From a virus, in the IMG/VR virus record IMGVR_UViG_3300048996_000145, positions 1 through 26,598 of that record: DNA of 26,598 bases; one strand, 5' to 3'. The notes beneath the pieces are model-generated. The model was not told the DNA's origin and did no database searches. It saw only the letters and a program-made list of their open reading frames with translations. Positions 1 to 9,303 of the stretch are shown here, piece by piece (position 1 is the stretch's first letter; each line of letters opens with the position of its first letter). Made by a program: the position numbers and the translations under genes.

Positions 1-1
1 G

Positions 2-1570
2 GAAAGCATGGGCCGTAAGACCGGCCTGGCGATCAAAGGCCTGGCAGCCGCGGGAGCAGCAATGGCCGCGGGCTTTATCGTCAACAACCTTAAAGATATG
101 ATCACCCAATCCTTGGACTATGTCTCGTCCCTTCAGGAAGTGGCAACCCAGCTTGGTGTGTCGACATCTGCTCTCCAACAGTATCGCTTTATGGCTTCAC
201 AAGTCGGTATTGAGCAATCCGAAATGGACCGGGGTTTGGGTTTTCTCAGTAAAACCTTAGGCCAGTTTTCTCTCGATAGTGACAAAGCCTCAAAGGTCTT
301 AGAAAAATATGGGTTTTCAACTAAAGAAGTTGCTGCAATCTCGAAGTCAACAGCCGAAGAAGCTCTTCCTTTGTTGGCGGATAAATATAAAGCTTTGTCG
401 AGTGAAACAGAGAAAGCAGCTTTTGTAGCTGAGCTCTTTGGGGCTAAGCTAGGAGGTAAGTTCAAAACCCTTCTTGAGGGCGGGGCTGAAGGCATCAACA
501 GTATGTCAGCGGCTTATCATAAGCTAGGGATTGAACTCTCGCCTGAGATGATCCAACGGGCCGATGATGCTAGGGATAAATTTGCTGCAGTTAAGGCTGT
601 TCTGGATGCTAAAATGGCAATGGCGGTAGCCCAGAATGCCGATAAGCTTCTGAAACTAGCCGACGCGATGATCCAAGGCATCACGGCCGCCGGAAATTTT
701 TATACAGCCATAACCAGTTTCACTGATACCAAGTTCGGCCAGGCAATCCTGTCAATTTCGAACTTGCTTAATCCGTTCCATCAGCTTGTGAACCTCCTCA
801 CTATTGCCAATAAGCTTTTCGGGGAGACGGCCGTTGTGGCACCTAAGGCTTTGGCCGCGGGGAACAAGGCCGCCGGGGCCGCAGTCACCTGGCCCTCTGG
901 GGGAACAGGCAAAGCCCCTGCTTCGGTCGCTAAACCTACTGCAGCCCCTTTAGGGAGCATGTGGAGCAAGGGCAAAGGCGGCGCGATGCTAGCCCAAGTC
1001 AGTGTCCTGGGAGGTCTGGACTTCGACTCAATCTATCAAAAGATCAATGAACTGGGGGTTCAAGCAAGCGACAGTGTTATATCGAATTTTGATAAAATTC
1101 AGGAACAGGGTCAGACCGTAACGGTGGGACTGAAGACCTCTTTTAATGACGCAGCGGAAAGCATCATTGGTTCTATGGGCCGGGTAGCTTCGGCAATCAA
1201 AGGCGGTGGGTTCCTTGACATCCTTAGCGGCGTGCTCGACCTGGGGCTTCAGCTCGCCGGGATAGGGGCCTTTGGCAAGAAGATCCAGACAAACGTCAAC
1301 ACGCCGCATTACGCCCTGGGCACCAACTTCGCCCGGGGCGGTATGTCCCTCGTCGGTGAGCGAGGCCCTGAATTGGTCAACCTCCCTCGCGGGTCAAAGG
1401 TCACGCCGAACCATAAGATGGGTGGCAATACCTACAACATCAATGGGGTGATCACGACCGATCAGTTCTGGAGCATCATCCAGGCAGGTAACGCTAATGC
1501 TGCCCAAGCCGGGGCCAAAGGTGGGGTGGCCCGGATAAGGCACGCGAACTCACGGAGTCTGGCCCGGTGA
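2..1570 (+). CDS. Tail tape measure protein, 5' end outside window
   Basis: Sets tail length and helps DNA enter the cell. The reading frame is open to the window edge, and the first in-frame ATG at 8 has no visible ribosome site, so the true start is probably upstream. The N-terminal part has a glycine/alanine-rich hydrophobic stretch (about residues 10-25) and a helical segment with LGVSTSALQQYRFMASQVG, typical of tape measure N-termini. The C-terminus has the classic signature GERGPELVNLPRGSKVTP (about residue 450). The middle is Ala/Gly/Pro-rich. It ends in a GTGA overlap with the next tail gene. Bases about 230-660 are clearly richer in A+T than the rest, suggesting a mosaic segment. The position directly upstream of tail tip genes supports the call. 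Confidence 0.85.
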   Translation, partial: ESMGRKTGLAIKGLAAAGAAMAAGFIVNNLKDMITQSLDYVSSLQEVATQLGVSTSALQQYRFMASQVGIEQSEMDRGLGFLSKTLGQFSLDSDKASKVLEKYGFSTKEVAAISKSTAEEALPLLADKYKALSSETEKAAFVAELFGAKLGGKFKTLLEGGAEGINSMSAAYHKLGIELSPEMIQRADDARDKFAAVKAVLDAKMAMAVAQNADKLLKLADAMIQGITAAGNFYTAITSFTDTKFGQAILSISNLLNPFHQLVNLLTIANKLFGETAVVAPKALAAGNKAAGAAVTWPSGGTGKAPASVAKPTAAPLGSMWSKGKGGAMLAQVSVLGGLDFDSIYQKINELGVQASDSVISNFDKIQEQGQTVTVGLKTSFNDAAESIIGSMGRVASAIKGGGFLDILSGVLDLGLQLAGIGAFGKKIQTNVNTPHYALGTNFARGGMSLVGERGPELVNLPRGSKVTPNHKMGGNTYNINGVITTDQFWSIIQAGNANAAQAGAKGGVARIRHANSRSLAR

Positions 1571-2154
1571 TTACTCTTCCAACCGATCCTGGTTTCGCTG
1601 AAGCTATCCCCGAGCTCCTCGACTATGGGATGATCCTCCGCCCAGCTACGGGCGCGGGGGCAATCCGGATTGATCGGGCTGGCAGTCGGTGGAAATGGTC
1701 TTGCACTTACCCGCCGATGAAAGCTGTTCTTGCCAGGACTTTTACGGGCCGGCTTACCCGGGCGAAGCGGGAAGGCCTTCGCATCGACGTGCCTTTGCTC
1801 GTCAGCCAGGGATCGCCCGGAGCTCCTTTGGTAAATGGCGCCGGGCAAAGTGGTGTTGCATTAAACGTTAAAGGGCTGACTGCCGGGTACCAAGTCCTCG
1901 AAGGCTATTGGCTGACAATCCTCGACTTCGCGGGAACCCGGTACCTTCATCAGGTCGTAACTTCGGTTACGGCTAATGGGTCAGGCCTTGCTACAGTCCA
2001 GATCGACCCACCTATTCGGGCCAACTTCCTCGACAACGCGACGATCCAACTGGCTACTCCCCAGGTCGAAGGCCTGGTCACAAGCTCCGTATCTTGGCCT
2101 TTGGATTACAACCAATTTATCGTCATCTCGTTCGACATTGAGGAGTCAGCCTAG
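1567..2154 (+). CDS. Tail protein, distal-tail/tip component candidate
   Basis: This 195-residue protein is not firmly recognised. It starts at a GTG that overlaps the tape measure stop (GTGA), which implies coupled translation. The sequence is mostly beta-type with an early YPPMKAVLARTFTGRL stretch and no membrane segment or signal peptide. Genes directly after the tape measure in siphoviruses usually build the distal tail or tip, so a Dit-like or M-like role is inferred from position only. The stop codon shares one base with the start of the next gene. Confidence 0.6.
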   Translation: MITLPTDPGFAEAIPELLDYGMILRPATGAGAIRIDRAGSRWKWSCTYPPMKAVLARTFTGRLTRAKREGLRIDVPLLVSQGSPGAPLVNGAGQSGVALNVKGLTAGYQVLEGYWLTILDFAGTRYLHQVVTSVTANGSGLATVQIDPPIRANFLDNATIQLATPQVEGLVTSSVSWPLDYNQFIVISFDIEESA

Positions 2155-2768
2155 TGCAGAGACTTGGCCTGATGGGCCTTCTCAAAATGGAGTTGCCCAC
2201 AGGGACTATTACCCTAAGCGACGGGGGGTTTCTCATCTGGGGCAGCGACCTTTACCTGGCGAAGCACACTCTTTTCGGTTCGATCGGAAGTGTGGCAGCG
2301 ATGAGCGAAGGCACCGGCCAGATGGTCCCGGCCTTGGAGCTGACTTTCTTTCCTTCGGCCGCAGCTACGCCGGCAGATCTTTCCCAGCCAGGCTTTCAAA
2401 AGAGCCGGGTTCGCCTGTGGCTGGCCGAGTATAGCGCGGACACAGGTTTGGTCGTCGGAACCCCAGACCTCTTGTTCGATGGCCAGGTTGACCAGACTGA
2501 AATTACCGAAGGGACCGACAATCGGGAAGTGGCAATGACCGTTGTGGCAAACGCCGAACGGCTCTTCGAAGGCAATCTAGGCAACAGCCTCAACGCCACA
2601 TTCCACAAGGCCGTATGGCCCGGGGAGACGGGGCAGGACCAAGCCACGGGGCTGACCCTGCCTATTGCATGGGGCGTTGAGTCGCCCAGGGCAGCTGGGA
2701 CATCTTACGGCTTGGGTGTTCAAGGCTTGATAAATTCTATAGGAGGTGTCCGTGGCCTCCTCCCTTAA
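2154..2768 (+). CDS. Tail tip assembly protein, L-like/DUF2163-like candidate
   Basis: A 204-residue structural protein starting at GTG (the TAG of the previous gene overlaps it by one base). The core contains a FDGQVDQTEIT segment and a C-terminal RLFEGNLGNSLNATFHKAVW ... PGETG part. This resembles proteins before the NlpC/P60-like gene in lambdoid and alphaproteobacterial tail clusters (gpL or DUF2163-type), where the C-terminus carries a similar aromatic PG-D/E-TG motif. The place between a tip protein and a peptidase-like gene fits. It overlaps the next gene by 17 bases. The exact family is uncertain. Confidence 0.6.
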   Translation: MQRLGLMGLLKMELPTGTITLSDGGFLIWGSDLYLAKHTLFGSIGSVAAMSEGTGQMVPALELTFFPSAAATPADLSQPGFQKSRVRLWLAEYSADTGLVVGTPDLLFDGQVDQTEITEGTDNREVAMTVVANAERLFEGNLGNSLNATFHKAVWPGETGQDQATGLTLPIAWGVESPRAAGTSYGLGVQGLINSIGGVRGLLP

Positions 2769-3186
2769 TCCTCTTCTTGTTCGCCAGGCCGCATTGACCG
2801 ACGTGTTTGCCAAGTACCGGGGCAAAGACCTTAATTGGTCGAAGGGAATAACCTGCGTGCATGTTGCCAGGTTCATCCTTCGGAAGCTCGGCCACAATAT
2901 CCCTAAGCTCCCACCCATCCGGAGCCAGCTCGGGGCGGTCCGGGCTTTGAAGGAAAAGGGCTGGGCCAATGTCACAGAGATGCTCGATGCACAACCTAGC
3001 TTGACCCGGATAGCCCCAGCCCAGATGCTACCCGGCGATCTATGCGCTTCGGATAGTGAAGACGGGATTGGTGCCATCCTCATTTCGTGTGGTGGGGTAA
3101 AGGTTTTTGGTCTTCATCCTGACGCTACCCAGATGGTTGTCATTGACGTCAATATGGATGCTCTAACCGGAGCCTGGCGCGTATGA
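2752..3186 (+). CDS. DUF6950-like / NlpC-P60-type tail peptidase candidate
   Basis: About 144 residues. The GTG at 2752 is chosen because an AGGAGG ribosome site at 2741-2746 lies five bases before it; the GTG at 2746 falls inside that site. The N-terminal part has WSKGITCVHVARFIL, matching the Trp-Gly-x-x-Cys nucleophile region of DUF6950/NlpC-like phage proteins that sit just before the J-like tail tip gene. A later segment, QMLPGDLCASDSEDGIGAIL, resembles the P-G-D strand of these folds. A clear catalytic His is not obvious, so it may be structural only. In the tail it would trim or cross peptidoglycan. The stop overlaps the next start (ATGA at 3183). Confidence 0.65.
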   Translation: MASSLNPLLVRQAALTDVFAKYRGKDLNWSKGITCVHVARFILRKLGHNIPKLPPIRSQLGAVRALKEKGWANVTEMLDAQPSLTRIAPAQMLPGDLCASDSEDGIGAILISCGGVKVFGLHPDATQMVVIDVNMDALTGAWRV

Positions 3187-6100
3187 GCAAACCCCTCAAG
3201 ATCATCGGCGCGATTGCGGGCGCAGTCGCCCTGGTGGCAGGATCAATCGCCACCTTGGGGATTGGCACTCCCGCCTTTGTTGCGCTGGCAGGCAGTGTGG
3301 CAAGTTATGCTGGGTTGGCCGCAGGGGTTGCTTCGATCGGATCGCAGCTGCTAACGAACCGCAAGCCGCCACCGGCTCGAGGCTCTGTGACTCAAGTTGT
3401 CATTTCGCCAGAGGAACCTATGCCCTACGCCATGGGTGAAGGCCTGGTGGGTGGGATGCGTCGTTTTGACAATGCCTATGGCGCAACGCTGAAGAAGGTC
3501 CCTAATCCCTATAGGTGGATGGTCGACGTTTACTCGGGCGCAGGCCCGGTCGAGTCGATCACTCCGTACGTCGACCAAGCCGCAATCACAAGTTGGTATT
3601 CTGGGTTCCTTTACACTGCAACCCAACTTGGCGCAACACCCCAGGCAACTGCCCTGACGCCGAACTTCGCTGGGCCTCCAGGATGGACGACTGCCTCGAA
3701 GCTTTCGGGCCTGGCGGCGATCGGATGGAATGCCAAGTTCGACAAGGACGGGAAAGTCTTTGCCAGTGGCCTCCCCCAGATGGGGGCCTATGGTAAATGG
3801 GTCAAGGTCTACGATCCGCGGCTAGACAGCACCGTCGCCGGCGGAAGTGGTTCCCATCGCCTCAACAACGAAGCCACCTGGACCTGGAGTGAGAACCCAG
3901 CCTTGCATGCCGGCACGTACGCCTATGGGCGGTACCAGAACGGCAAAAGGGTCATGGGGGTGGGCTTACCCTCCCAGTCCATCGACTGGGTCGCCGTAGC
4001 CGCCTGGGCGAACGTTTGTGATACCAACGCGTGGAAGATCTTTGGCGTCGTCTATGAGCCCGGGGATCGATGGGACAATCTCAAAGAAATTTGCGCGGCC
4101 GGGGGAGGCCAACCGGTCTTTGCCAGGGGCACTTTGTCCTTCCTTTACTCTGCGCCTAAAATCGCCCTGGACACCATCTCCGAAGCGGACCTTTCCTCCG
4201 AGGACCAAAAGGTCGTCGCCATGGCAAGCTGGCGGGATCGGATCAACACGATCGTCCCCAAGTACCGCAGTACTACCCACAATTGGGAATTGGTCTCGGC
4301 CGACCCGGTGACAGTGTCGGCTTACGTCACGGCCGACGGGGAAGAGAAGAAAGTCGAATGGCCGTTCAACATGGTCAAAGGCCTCAACCAGGCTGCCCAG
4401 TTAGGGGCATACCGCCTTGTTGACTCTAGGGAGCTCCAGCCGATCACTTTGGTCTGTGGTCCTCGGATGCGGTCATATCGTCCCGGCGAGTGCCTGCATC
4501 TGAACATCCCTCGCCTCGGGCTCAGCCATGATGCGATCATTCTCGAAAGGGAATTTGATCCAGGTTCAATGACGGTTACCTTCACTCTGATGAGCGAAGA
4601 CCCGACCAAGCATGCCTTTGCCCTTGGCAAAACGGGCGTGGCTCCCCCGGCGCCTTCCCTGACCCAGACCGGGCAGGAACGGGACCAGCTGCTCTGGTCT
4701 TCGATCAGCGACATCGACTTTGCCCTCCAGGTCACCGGGGCGGAAAAGCCTTCAAACTACGCCGGCACTTCGAACATCCTTACAGCCATCGGGACTGGCA
4801 CAGCTATCCAAGGTAACTCGACCTGGAAGGCGACGGGAACCCATAACGTCTTTGAAGGCGGGGCGGTCGGACCCTTGTCTAAATCAACGGCTTTTATTTC
4901 ATGCGCCCCCGATTTAGCAGTGGGTGGGTACGTTAGCTATTTGTCCCTCGACGATGACAACACCAGTTTCAACCCGGCGACCCAATCCTTCGGAGCAGAT
5001 TTTGTTTCGCATGCTTCGACCCCCGGCGCAGGGACTTTATACTTGGTCGTCGCGGGGACAGCGGTTAGCAATGTCGCTGTCACCGGGATCACATCTGGGC
5101 ACCGATTGATCTTGGCCTATGACGGTGTTCGGGTTTTAGCAATCCTTGGCTCCTATGTCCTGTCCGCCGTAGTTGGGGTAACGAGCGGCTTGGCCCTTTA
5201 TCCTAAGGTCCTGCATCTCCATCTAACTGGCGCCCAGCCCATTACTGACGTTCAAAATGGGGCCTGGACTGATAACACTTGGGCTTCGGTCGGGGGGACC
5301 GGCCGACCCAGCGACAATGCCGGTACGTCGAACATCCTTGCTCCGATTGGAGTGGGGGCGGTTATCGTCGGGAATACCTATTTCAAAAGCACTGGGTCTA
5401 CCCACGGGGTTTGGGACTCTGGTGTTGTGGGAGCTCCCTTTGTTGGTTCCGGCTTTATCTCATGCAGTATCCCCGGAGCCCAAATCGGGTCAGGTATTGG
5501 CAATGGCATCTGCCTGGATGATACTGCCACTGACGTAGACCATACAGCCCAGTCGTATGGTGGATACATTCTCAATAGCACCGTCGGAGGAGGAACAATT
5601 TACCTCTATAAAAACGGCGTTGCAATAACGAGCATGGCTTATACCGGGGCTGTGGCGAGTGATCGAGCTATCCTTCATTATGATGGGGCCCAAGTCATCC
5701 TTCGTTTCGCTAATGCCGAGGTGTCGCTCCAGGCTCCGCCAGGGCTTAAGTTATATCCTAAAATCCTTGAGTTGCATCAGACTGGCTTACCCCATTTGGA
5801 TATTACCTACGGTCCGTATCCGAACAATACGGCCTCGGGCATCCGGCTTTATGATCGTCACGGGGCGACCTATTCGATCATAGGTAACACGGTTTCCAAG
5901 CTCCCTTCGGCCGCATCCGCCTGGGATTATAGTGTCTACTCTTACGAAGCGATGACTGGTAATGCTCTTGTTACCGGATTGATTAGCACAACTAACACTT
6001 TCCTAGGGTTGACTACAACTATTGCGGATACATCTTATTCTGCTATTACTTATGCAGTTCATCACTCAACAGACGGTAATTGGTATGTGTTTGCCCTTGG

Positions 6101-7499
6101 GGTTTCCTTACTTAATATGGGGACTGCTTTTAATGGGGTAACTTTTTCAGCCGATACTGTTTGGTCTGTTAGTTATGACGGGGTCAAATGGCGTACCCAT
6201 GCTGACGGGGTATTGATGCATGAGGTAGGAGCCATTAGCCCATATCTCAAAGTCTACACAGCTATTGCAATGGCTGCGCCGAATACCAAAGTTAGCAACG
6301 TTTCCTTTGGTACTTATACCAGTAATGTCTGGGCCGATCTGGACGGAAATGGGGTACCGGAAAATTACGCTACGACCGGGCAGAACCTTCTCTACAACGG
6401 CAATGCCGAGATGGGGGACACATCCGGTTGGATCATCAGCAACCTCCTATCGACCGCAGCCCCCACGGGATTTGTAGCTGATTCTGCTCAAGCCTCAAAC
6501 GGCAAATATGGGTTCTTGCTTTCCAAGGGGTCAGCGACACATGGTGGCGGGGTTATCGGTCGAGCCATGCCGATCAAACCCGGCCGCAAATACATTGTGC
6601 GGATCAATCTCAACGGAAGTTCAGCTACTGCAACCGGTTTGTATATCCGGATGATAGCCAAACCTACGGCTCCGACTGACGGGGTCTTTATCAAAGAGAG
6701 TGAGTCGACTTCAGTTGACGCCGACTTTGTAACCAACGGCCCTTGGCCTGGGGTTTATACTGACTATGTGTTTAGCTACACAGCGCCGGCAGGGATGTAC
6801 TTCGTAAGCCCTTCGGTCATCTCATGGATCAACGGTCCGATCCAGATCCGCTTCGATGATTTCTCGATGACCGAGGTCGTCGACTGGTCCCAGGGAGTTG
6901 ATGGGTCCGGGAAACCGGCCGATAACGCCACTGTAGGCGCCACCTGGGGCGTGAACGTCGGAGGGTCAAACAAACCTGCCGACAATGCTACCGTGGGCGC
7001 CGCTTGGGGCACTAACCTCACTGGCCGACCGACCGAACTGACCGACGGCCGGGTGGCCGCAGGGCTTGATGCTTCGGGCAATGTAAATACCAACAAGGTC
7101 AACACGGTCTCGATGGTTTCCGCGGCCGTCTCCAACTTGTCTTTTGCCTATACCGACGCCGGGTTCTCTTTGACAGCCGGCGCAGGGGCAACCGTATCCC
7201 AAACCTTAACCCTGACCACAACCGGGGCCAATGTCGTAATCCAGGCAGGGGTAATGGGATCTTGGAGCAGCGGGACATTCAGCAATACCATCGTCAATAT
7301 AACCATTCAGCGGGACGGGGTCACTATATTTACGGGTCCTGGGTTTGTGGCTAATGGTATGTCCGTGGGATACGGGAGCTACACTTTTATTGATAGTCCT
7401 TCAGCAGCCTCCCACACTTATACTTTGATTTGCCAGGTAACCCAAGACCCCGCAACAATTGCCAAACGCTTCCTTTCCATCCTGGAGTTAAAACGGTGA
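3183..7499 (+). CDS. J-like tail tip/host-recognition protein with repeat and lectin-like domains
   Basis: A 1438-residue protein closing the tail module. Residues 1-60 hold two hydrophobic Gly/Ala-rich segments, common in alphaproteobacterial phage J-like hub proteins. Residues about 70-500 are the hub region, with YAMGEGLVGGMRRFD near the start. Residues about 508-690 and 693-870 are two tandem beta-rich repeats (both contain AGTSNIL, YPK and LHLTG/LHQTG-like elements), followed by a third, divergent unit to about 1050. Residues about 1066-1233 look like a carbohydrate-binding jelly roll (NLLYNGNAEMGDTSGW start). Then come KPADNATVGA repeats and a beta C-terminus. Receptor binding is the inferred role. 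Bases about 5830-6340 are more A+T-rich than the flanks, suggesting an acquired module. Confidence 0.8.
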   Translation: MSKPLKIIGAIAGAVALVAGSIATLGIGTPAFVALAGSVASYAGLAAGVASIGSQLLTNRKPPPARGSVTQVVISPEEPMPYAMGEGLVGGMRRFDNAYGATLKKVPNPYRWMVDVYSGAGPVESITPYVDQAAITSWYSGFLYTATQLGATPQATALTPNFAGPPGWTTASKLSGLAAIGWNAKFDKDGKVFASGLPQMGAYGKWVKVYDPRLDSTVAGGSGSHRLNNEATWTWSENPALHAGTYAYGRYQNGKRVMGVGLPSQSIDWVAVAAWANVCDTNAWKIFGVVYEPGDRWDNLKEICAAGGGQPVFARGTLSFLYSAPKIALDTISEADLSSEDQKVVAMASWRDRINTIVPKYRSTTHNWELVSADPVTVSAYVTADGEEKKVEWPFNMVKGLNQAAQLGAYRLVDSRELQPITLVCGPRMRSYRPGECLHLNIPRLGLSHDAIILEREFDPGSMTVTFTLMSEDPTKHAFALGKTGVAPPAPSLTQTGQERDQLLWSSISDIDFALQVTGAEKPSNYAGTSNILTAIGTGTAIQGNSTWKATGTHNVFEGGAVGPLSKSTAFISCAPDLAVGGYVSYLSLDDDNTSFNPATQSFGADFVSHASTPGAGTLYLVVAGTAVSNVAVTGITSGHRLILAYDGVRVLAILGSYVLSAVVGVTSGLALYPKVLHLHLTGAQPITDVQNGAWTDNTWASVGGTGRPSDNAGTSNILAPIGVGAVIVGNTYFKSTGSTHGVWDSGVVGAPFVGSGFISCSIPGAQIGSGIGNGICLDDTATDVDHTAQSYGGYILNSTVGGGTIYLYKNGVAITSMAYTGAVASDRAILHYDGAQVILRFANAEVSLQAPPGLKLYPKILELHQTGLPHLDITYGPYPNNTASGIRLYDRHGATYSIIGNTVSKLPSAASAWDYSVYSYEAMTGNALVTGLISTTNTFLGLTTTIADTSYSAITYAVHHSTDGNWYVFALGVSLLNMGTAFNGVTFSADTVWSVSYDGVKWRTHADGVLMHEVGAISPYLKVYTAIAMAAPNTKVSNVSFGTYTSNVWADLDGNGVPENYATTGQNLLYNGNAEMGDTSGWIISNLLSTAAPTGFVADSAQASNGKYGFLLSKGSATHGGGVIGRAMPIKPGRKYIVRINLNGSSATATGLYIRMIAKPTAPTDGVFIKESESTSVDADFVTNGPWPGVYTDYVFSYTAPAGMYFVSPSVISWINGPIQIRFDDFSMTEVVDWSQGVDGSGKPADNATVGATWGVNVGGSNKPADNATVGAAWGTNLTGRPTELTDGRVAAGLDASGNVNTNKVNTVSMVSAAVSNLSFAYTDAGFSLTAGAGATVSQTLTLTTTGANVVIQAGVMGSWSSGTFSNTIVNITIQRDGVTIFTGPGFVANGMSVGYGSYTFIDSPSAASHTYTLICQVTQDPATIAKRFLSILELKR
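4700..7010 (+). repeat. Degenerate protein repeats in tail hub gene
   Basis: Within the J-like gene a short unit of the form G-x-G-x-P-x-x-N-A/Y recurs about five times: EKPSNYAGTSNIL, GRPSDNAGTSNIL, GVPENYATTGQNL, KPADNATVGATWG and KPADNATVGAAWG. The first two head full domains of about 180 residues that are copies of each other. The last two are about 19 residues apart. The unit looks like a linker or domain boundary placed in front of exchangeable receptor-binding modules. Confidence 0.7.
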
Positions 7500-8011
7500 A
7501 ACATTACGTTGTCTATGACTCAATATCCGGGGCAATCGTTCGGTCGGGTGCTTGTCAAGATATAGACTTGGCCAGCCAAGCCCAGGAGGGGCAATCCGTC
7601 ATAGCAACGACGAGCGAAGCCCAGACCGTAGTTGAGGTCGACCTGGGCCCGGTCAAGGAAGCCATGTATACCAAAATCGACGAAGCGGCTGAGGCCTTTT
7701 GCCTCCAGTTCATGACCGCGGGTTATACCCAGGCAATCCGATACCTCGAGAAAAAAGAGGAAGCGACCCAGTGGATAACCGGGAGTGACCCTGCCGACTT
7801 TCCCTTCCTCGCTGCCGAAGCGGCTGCCACTGACGTGTCGATTGATGACCTGGTCGTTACGATCAAGCAAACTTCGGCGGCCTGGAAAGCCCTGGGCGCT
7901 GCCGTCGAAGGAGCTCGCATGGGAGCAAAGAAAGCAATAGCCGCCAGCGATAATATCGCCGAGATGGCTTTGCTTGCACATGTTGACTGGGCTGGATTGC
8001 TGTCGGGATAA
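7496..8011 (+). CDS. Hypothetical tail-fibre-associated protein (chaperone-like)
   Basis: 171 residues from a GTG that overlaps the stop of the J-like gene (GTGA at 7496), preferred over the upstream ATG at 7430, which lies well inside that gene. It has a short beta N-terminus (HYVVYDSISGAIVRSG) and a helical second half with AAEAFCLQFMTAGYTQAI, YLEKKEEATQW and FPFLAAEAAATDVSIDDL. Similar helical DUF4376-type proteins follow tail fibre genes in many phages and may help fibre assembly. Function is inferred from position and general resemblance. Confidence 0.55.
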   Translation: MKHYVVYDSISGAIVRSGACQDIDLASQAQEGQSVIATTSEAQTVVEVDLGPVKEAMYTKIDEAAEAFCLQFMTAGYTQAIRYLEKKEEATQWITGSDPADFPFLAAEAAATDVSIDDLVVTIKQTSAAWKALGAAVEGARMGAKKAIAASDNIAEMALLAHVDWAGLLSG

Positions 8012-8072
8012 AAGGCGGGACATCTTTGCTGAGGAGTATTATATAGCAATAAACCTCCAAGGAGAATTCCCA

Positions 8073-8303
8073 ATGGCCGGTATTTCCCTCTCGATGCAAG
8101 TTACCTCTGTCGTTCTAGGCCCTAACATGGCCGGGATCAATGGCCCGTTGGGTCCGACAGCTACGGCGACATTGACCCCGGTAGGTGACGCAAACCACCA
8201 AGCTCAGCTCATTGGTACCTTTACCCTTACGACCACGGAACTCGACGCCTTTACTCTGGGAGACTTCTACACTCTCCGAATTTCTGCAGACAAGAAAGCC
8301 TGA
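8073..8303 (+). CDS. Small hypothetical protein
   Basis: 76 residues, starting at the ATG at 8073 behind an AAGGAGAA ribosome site at about 8059-8066. The sequence is Thr/Gly-rich and beta-prone, without membrane segment or known motif. It lies between tail and lysis genes. It could be a minor virion or immunoglobulin-like decoration protein, but nothing in the sequence settles this. Confidence 0.6.
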   Translation: MAGISLSMQVTSVVLGPNMAGINGPLGPTATATLTPVGDANHQAQLIGTFTLTTTELDAFTLGDFYTLRISADKKA

Positions 8304-8329
8304 CATCAACCCTTGGAGAGGGCAATTAT

Positions 8330-8602
8330 ATGAACCAAGGCGGAGGTATAAATTGGACAGCGGTAGGGGTTGCTCTGTCCCTGATCATGTCGGCACTTAC
8401 TTCCGCATTCGTCTTTGGGGAAATGCGTGGGGACATTCGTCATAACAAGGAAGATATAACCCAACTACAAGCAGACGGTCGCACAATTAACGCAGCCCTT
8501 TCAAAGATCGAAACTAGTACAGCTCGAATTGAAGCGAAACTCGAAATTTTGCTACCTACGAGCATGGACCAAGACAGACACAGAGATCGGGAACCCAACT
8601 AA
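8330..8602 (+). CDS. Membrane protein with one TM and coiled coil, lysis region
   Basis: 90 residues starting at ATG 8330 after a GGAGAG site. It has one transmembrane helix at about residues 9-30 (WTAVGVALSLIMSALTSAFV), followed by a charged heptad-like region (about 35-72) and a hydrophilic tail. The stop codon overlaps the endolysin start by one base. The build resembles small phage lysis-region proteins such as XhlA-like or holin-accessory proteins. A direct holin role is possible but the two-TM protein at 9443 is the better holin candidate. Confidence 0.6.
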   Translation: MNQGGGINWTAVGVALSLIMSALTSAFVFGEMRGDIRHNKEDITQLQADGRTINAALSKIETSTARIEAKLEILLPTSMDQDRHRDREPN

Positions 8603-9303
8603 TGAACGAAAAGATCTGGGCTCTTCAAGTCTGGCTTAATGTCAAGGGAGCTTCCCCTCGTCTCAAAGAGGACGGCCTGCCTGGTCCAGCAACTAGGCAG
8701 GGTTTGATTGAGACCTTCCGGAACACTAACGCAGAGCCCATATCTCCTTTCGAGATTGACCGGATCGCCCTTCGCCTGGGGTGCACAACCCGGCAGTTAG
8801 CTACGATCGCGGACGTTGAGAGCAAAGGCGGTGGGTGGGACAAGACCGGCTTGCTCAAATGCCTTTGGGAACGTCACTATCTGTGGCGCCGGGTCCGCAT
8901 TTCAATCCCTATTCTGAGCGACCCTACCCCGGGTGGATACACCACTGACGCCGATAACGATGGAGTGAATGACTCTTGGGAAAATCTAGCGAATGCATCC
9001 ATGCGCTTCGGCTTCGCCATCTCAGCCGAGTGTGCTTCCTTTGGAAAGTTCCAGGTCATGGGCGCCCATTGGAAGCGCCTCGGCTACCCTTCGGTGGCCG
9101 AAATGGTATGGGGCCTATCTCGCACGGAGGAGGCCCATTACGAGCTTTTGGCCCGGTTCATAGAGGCTAATGGCCTAAAGTCCGCTTTGGCGCTCGGAGG
9201 CCCTTTAAAATCCAGCTGGACGCTCTTTGCCCGGGGATACAATGGCGCAGGTCAACAAGGCTATGACCAAAGGATGGCAGACGCATACAGGAGCTTGGCA
9301 TGA
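8602..9303 (+). CDS. Endolysin, N-acetylmuramidase (DUF3380 family)
   Basis: 233 residues; cuts the glycan backbone of peptidoglycan to release progeny. Residues about 4-42 form a peptidoglycan-binding-1-like unit (ALQVWLNVKG ... DGLPGPATRQGL). The rest matches the DUF3380 (N-acetylmuramidase) domain: a likely catalytic Glu in IADVESKGGGW (about residue 74), CLWERHYLW, SFGKFQVMGAHWKRLGY, and a C-terminal FARGYNGAGQQGYDQRMADAY. No signal peptide, so export would depend on a holin. Overlaps both neighbours (TAATG at the start, ATGA at the end). Confidence 0.9.
   Translation: MNEKIWALQVWLNVKGASPRLKEDGLPGPATRQGLIETFRNTNAEPISPFEIDRIALRLGCTTRQLATIADVESKGGGWDKTGLLKCLWERHYLWRRVRISIPILSDPTPGGYTTDADNDGVNDSWENLANASMRFGFAISAECASFGKFQVMGAHWKRLGYPSVAEMVWGLSRTEEAHYELLARFIEANGLKSALALGGPLKSSWTLFARGYNGAGQQGYDQRMADAYRSLA

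Noticed and set aside
7430-7495. N-terminal extension of the fibre-associated protein
   Set aside because: It would overlap the J-like gene by 70 bases; the GTG at 7496 in GTGA overlap matches the junction style of this genome.
8012-8072. Promoter upstream of the 76-residue gene (TATTATAT element)
   Set aside because: No convincing -35 at proper distance, and the gene fits within the late operon.
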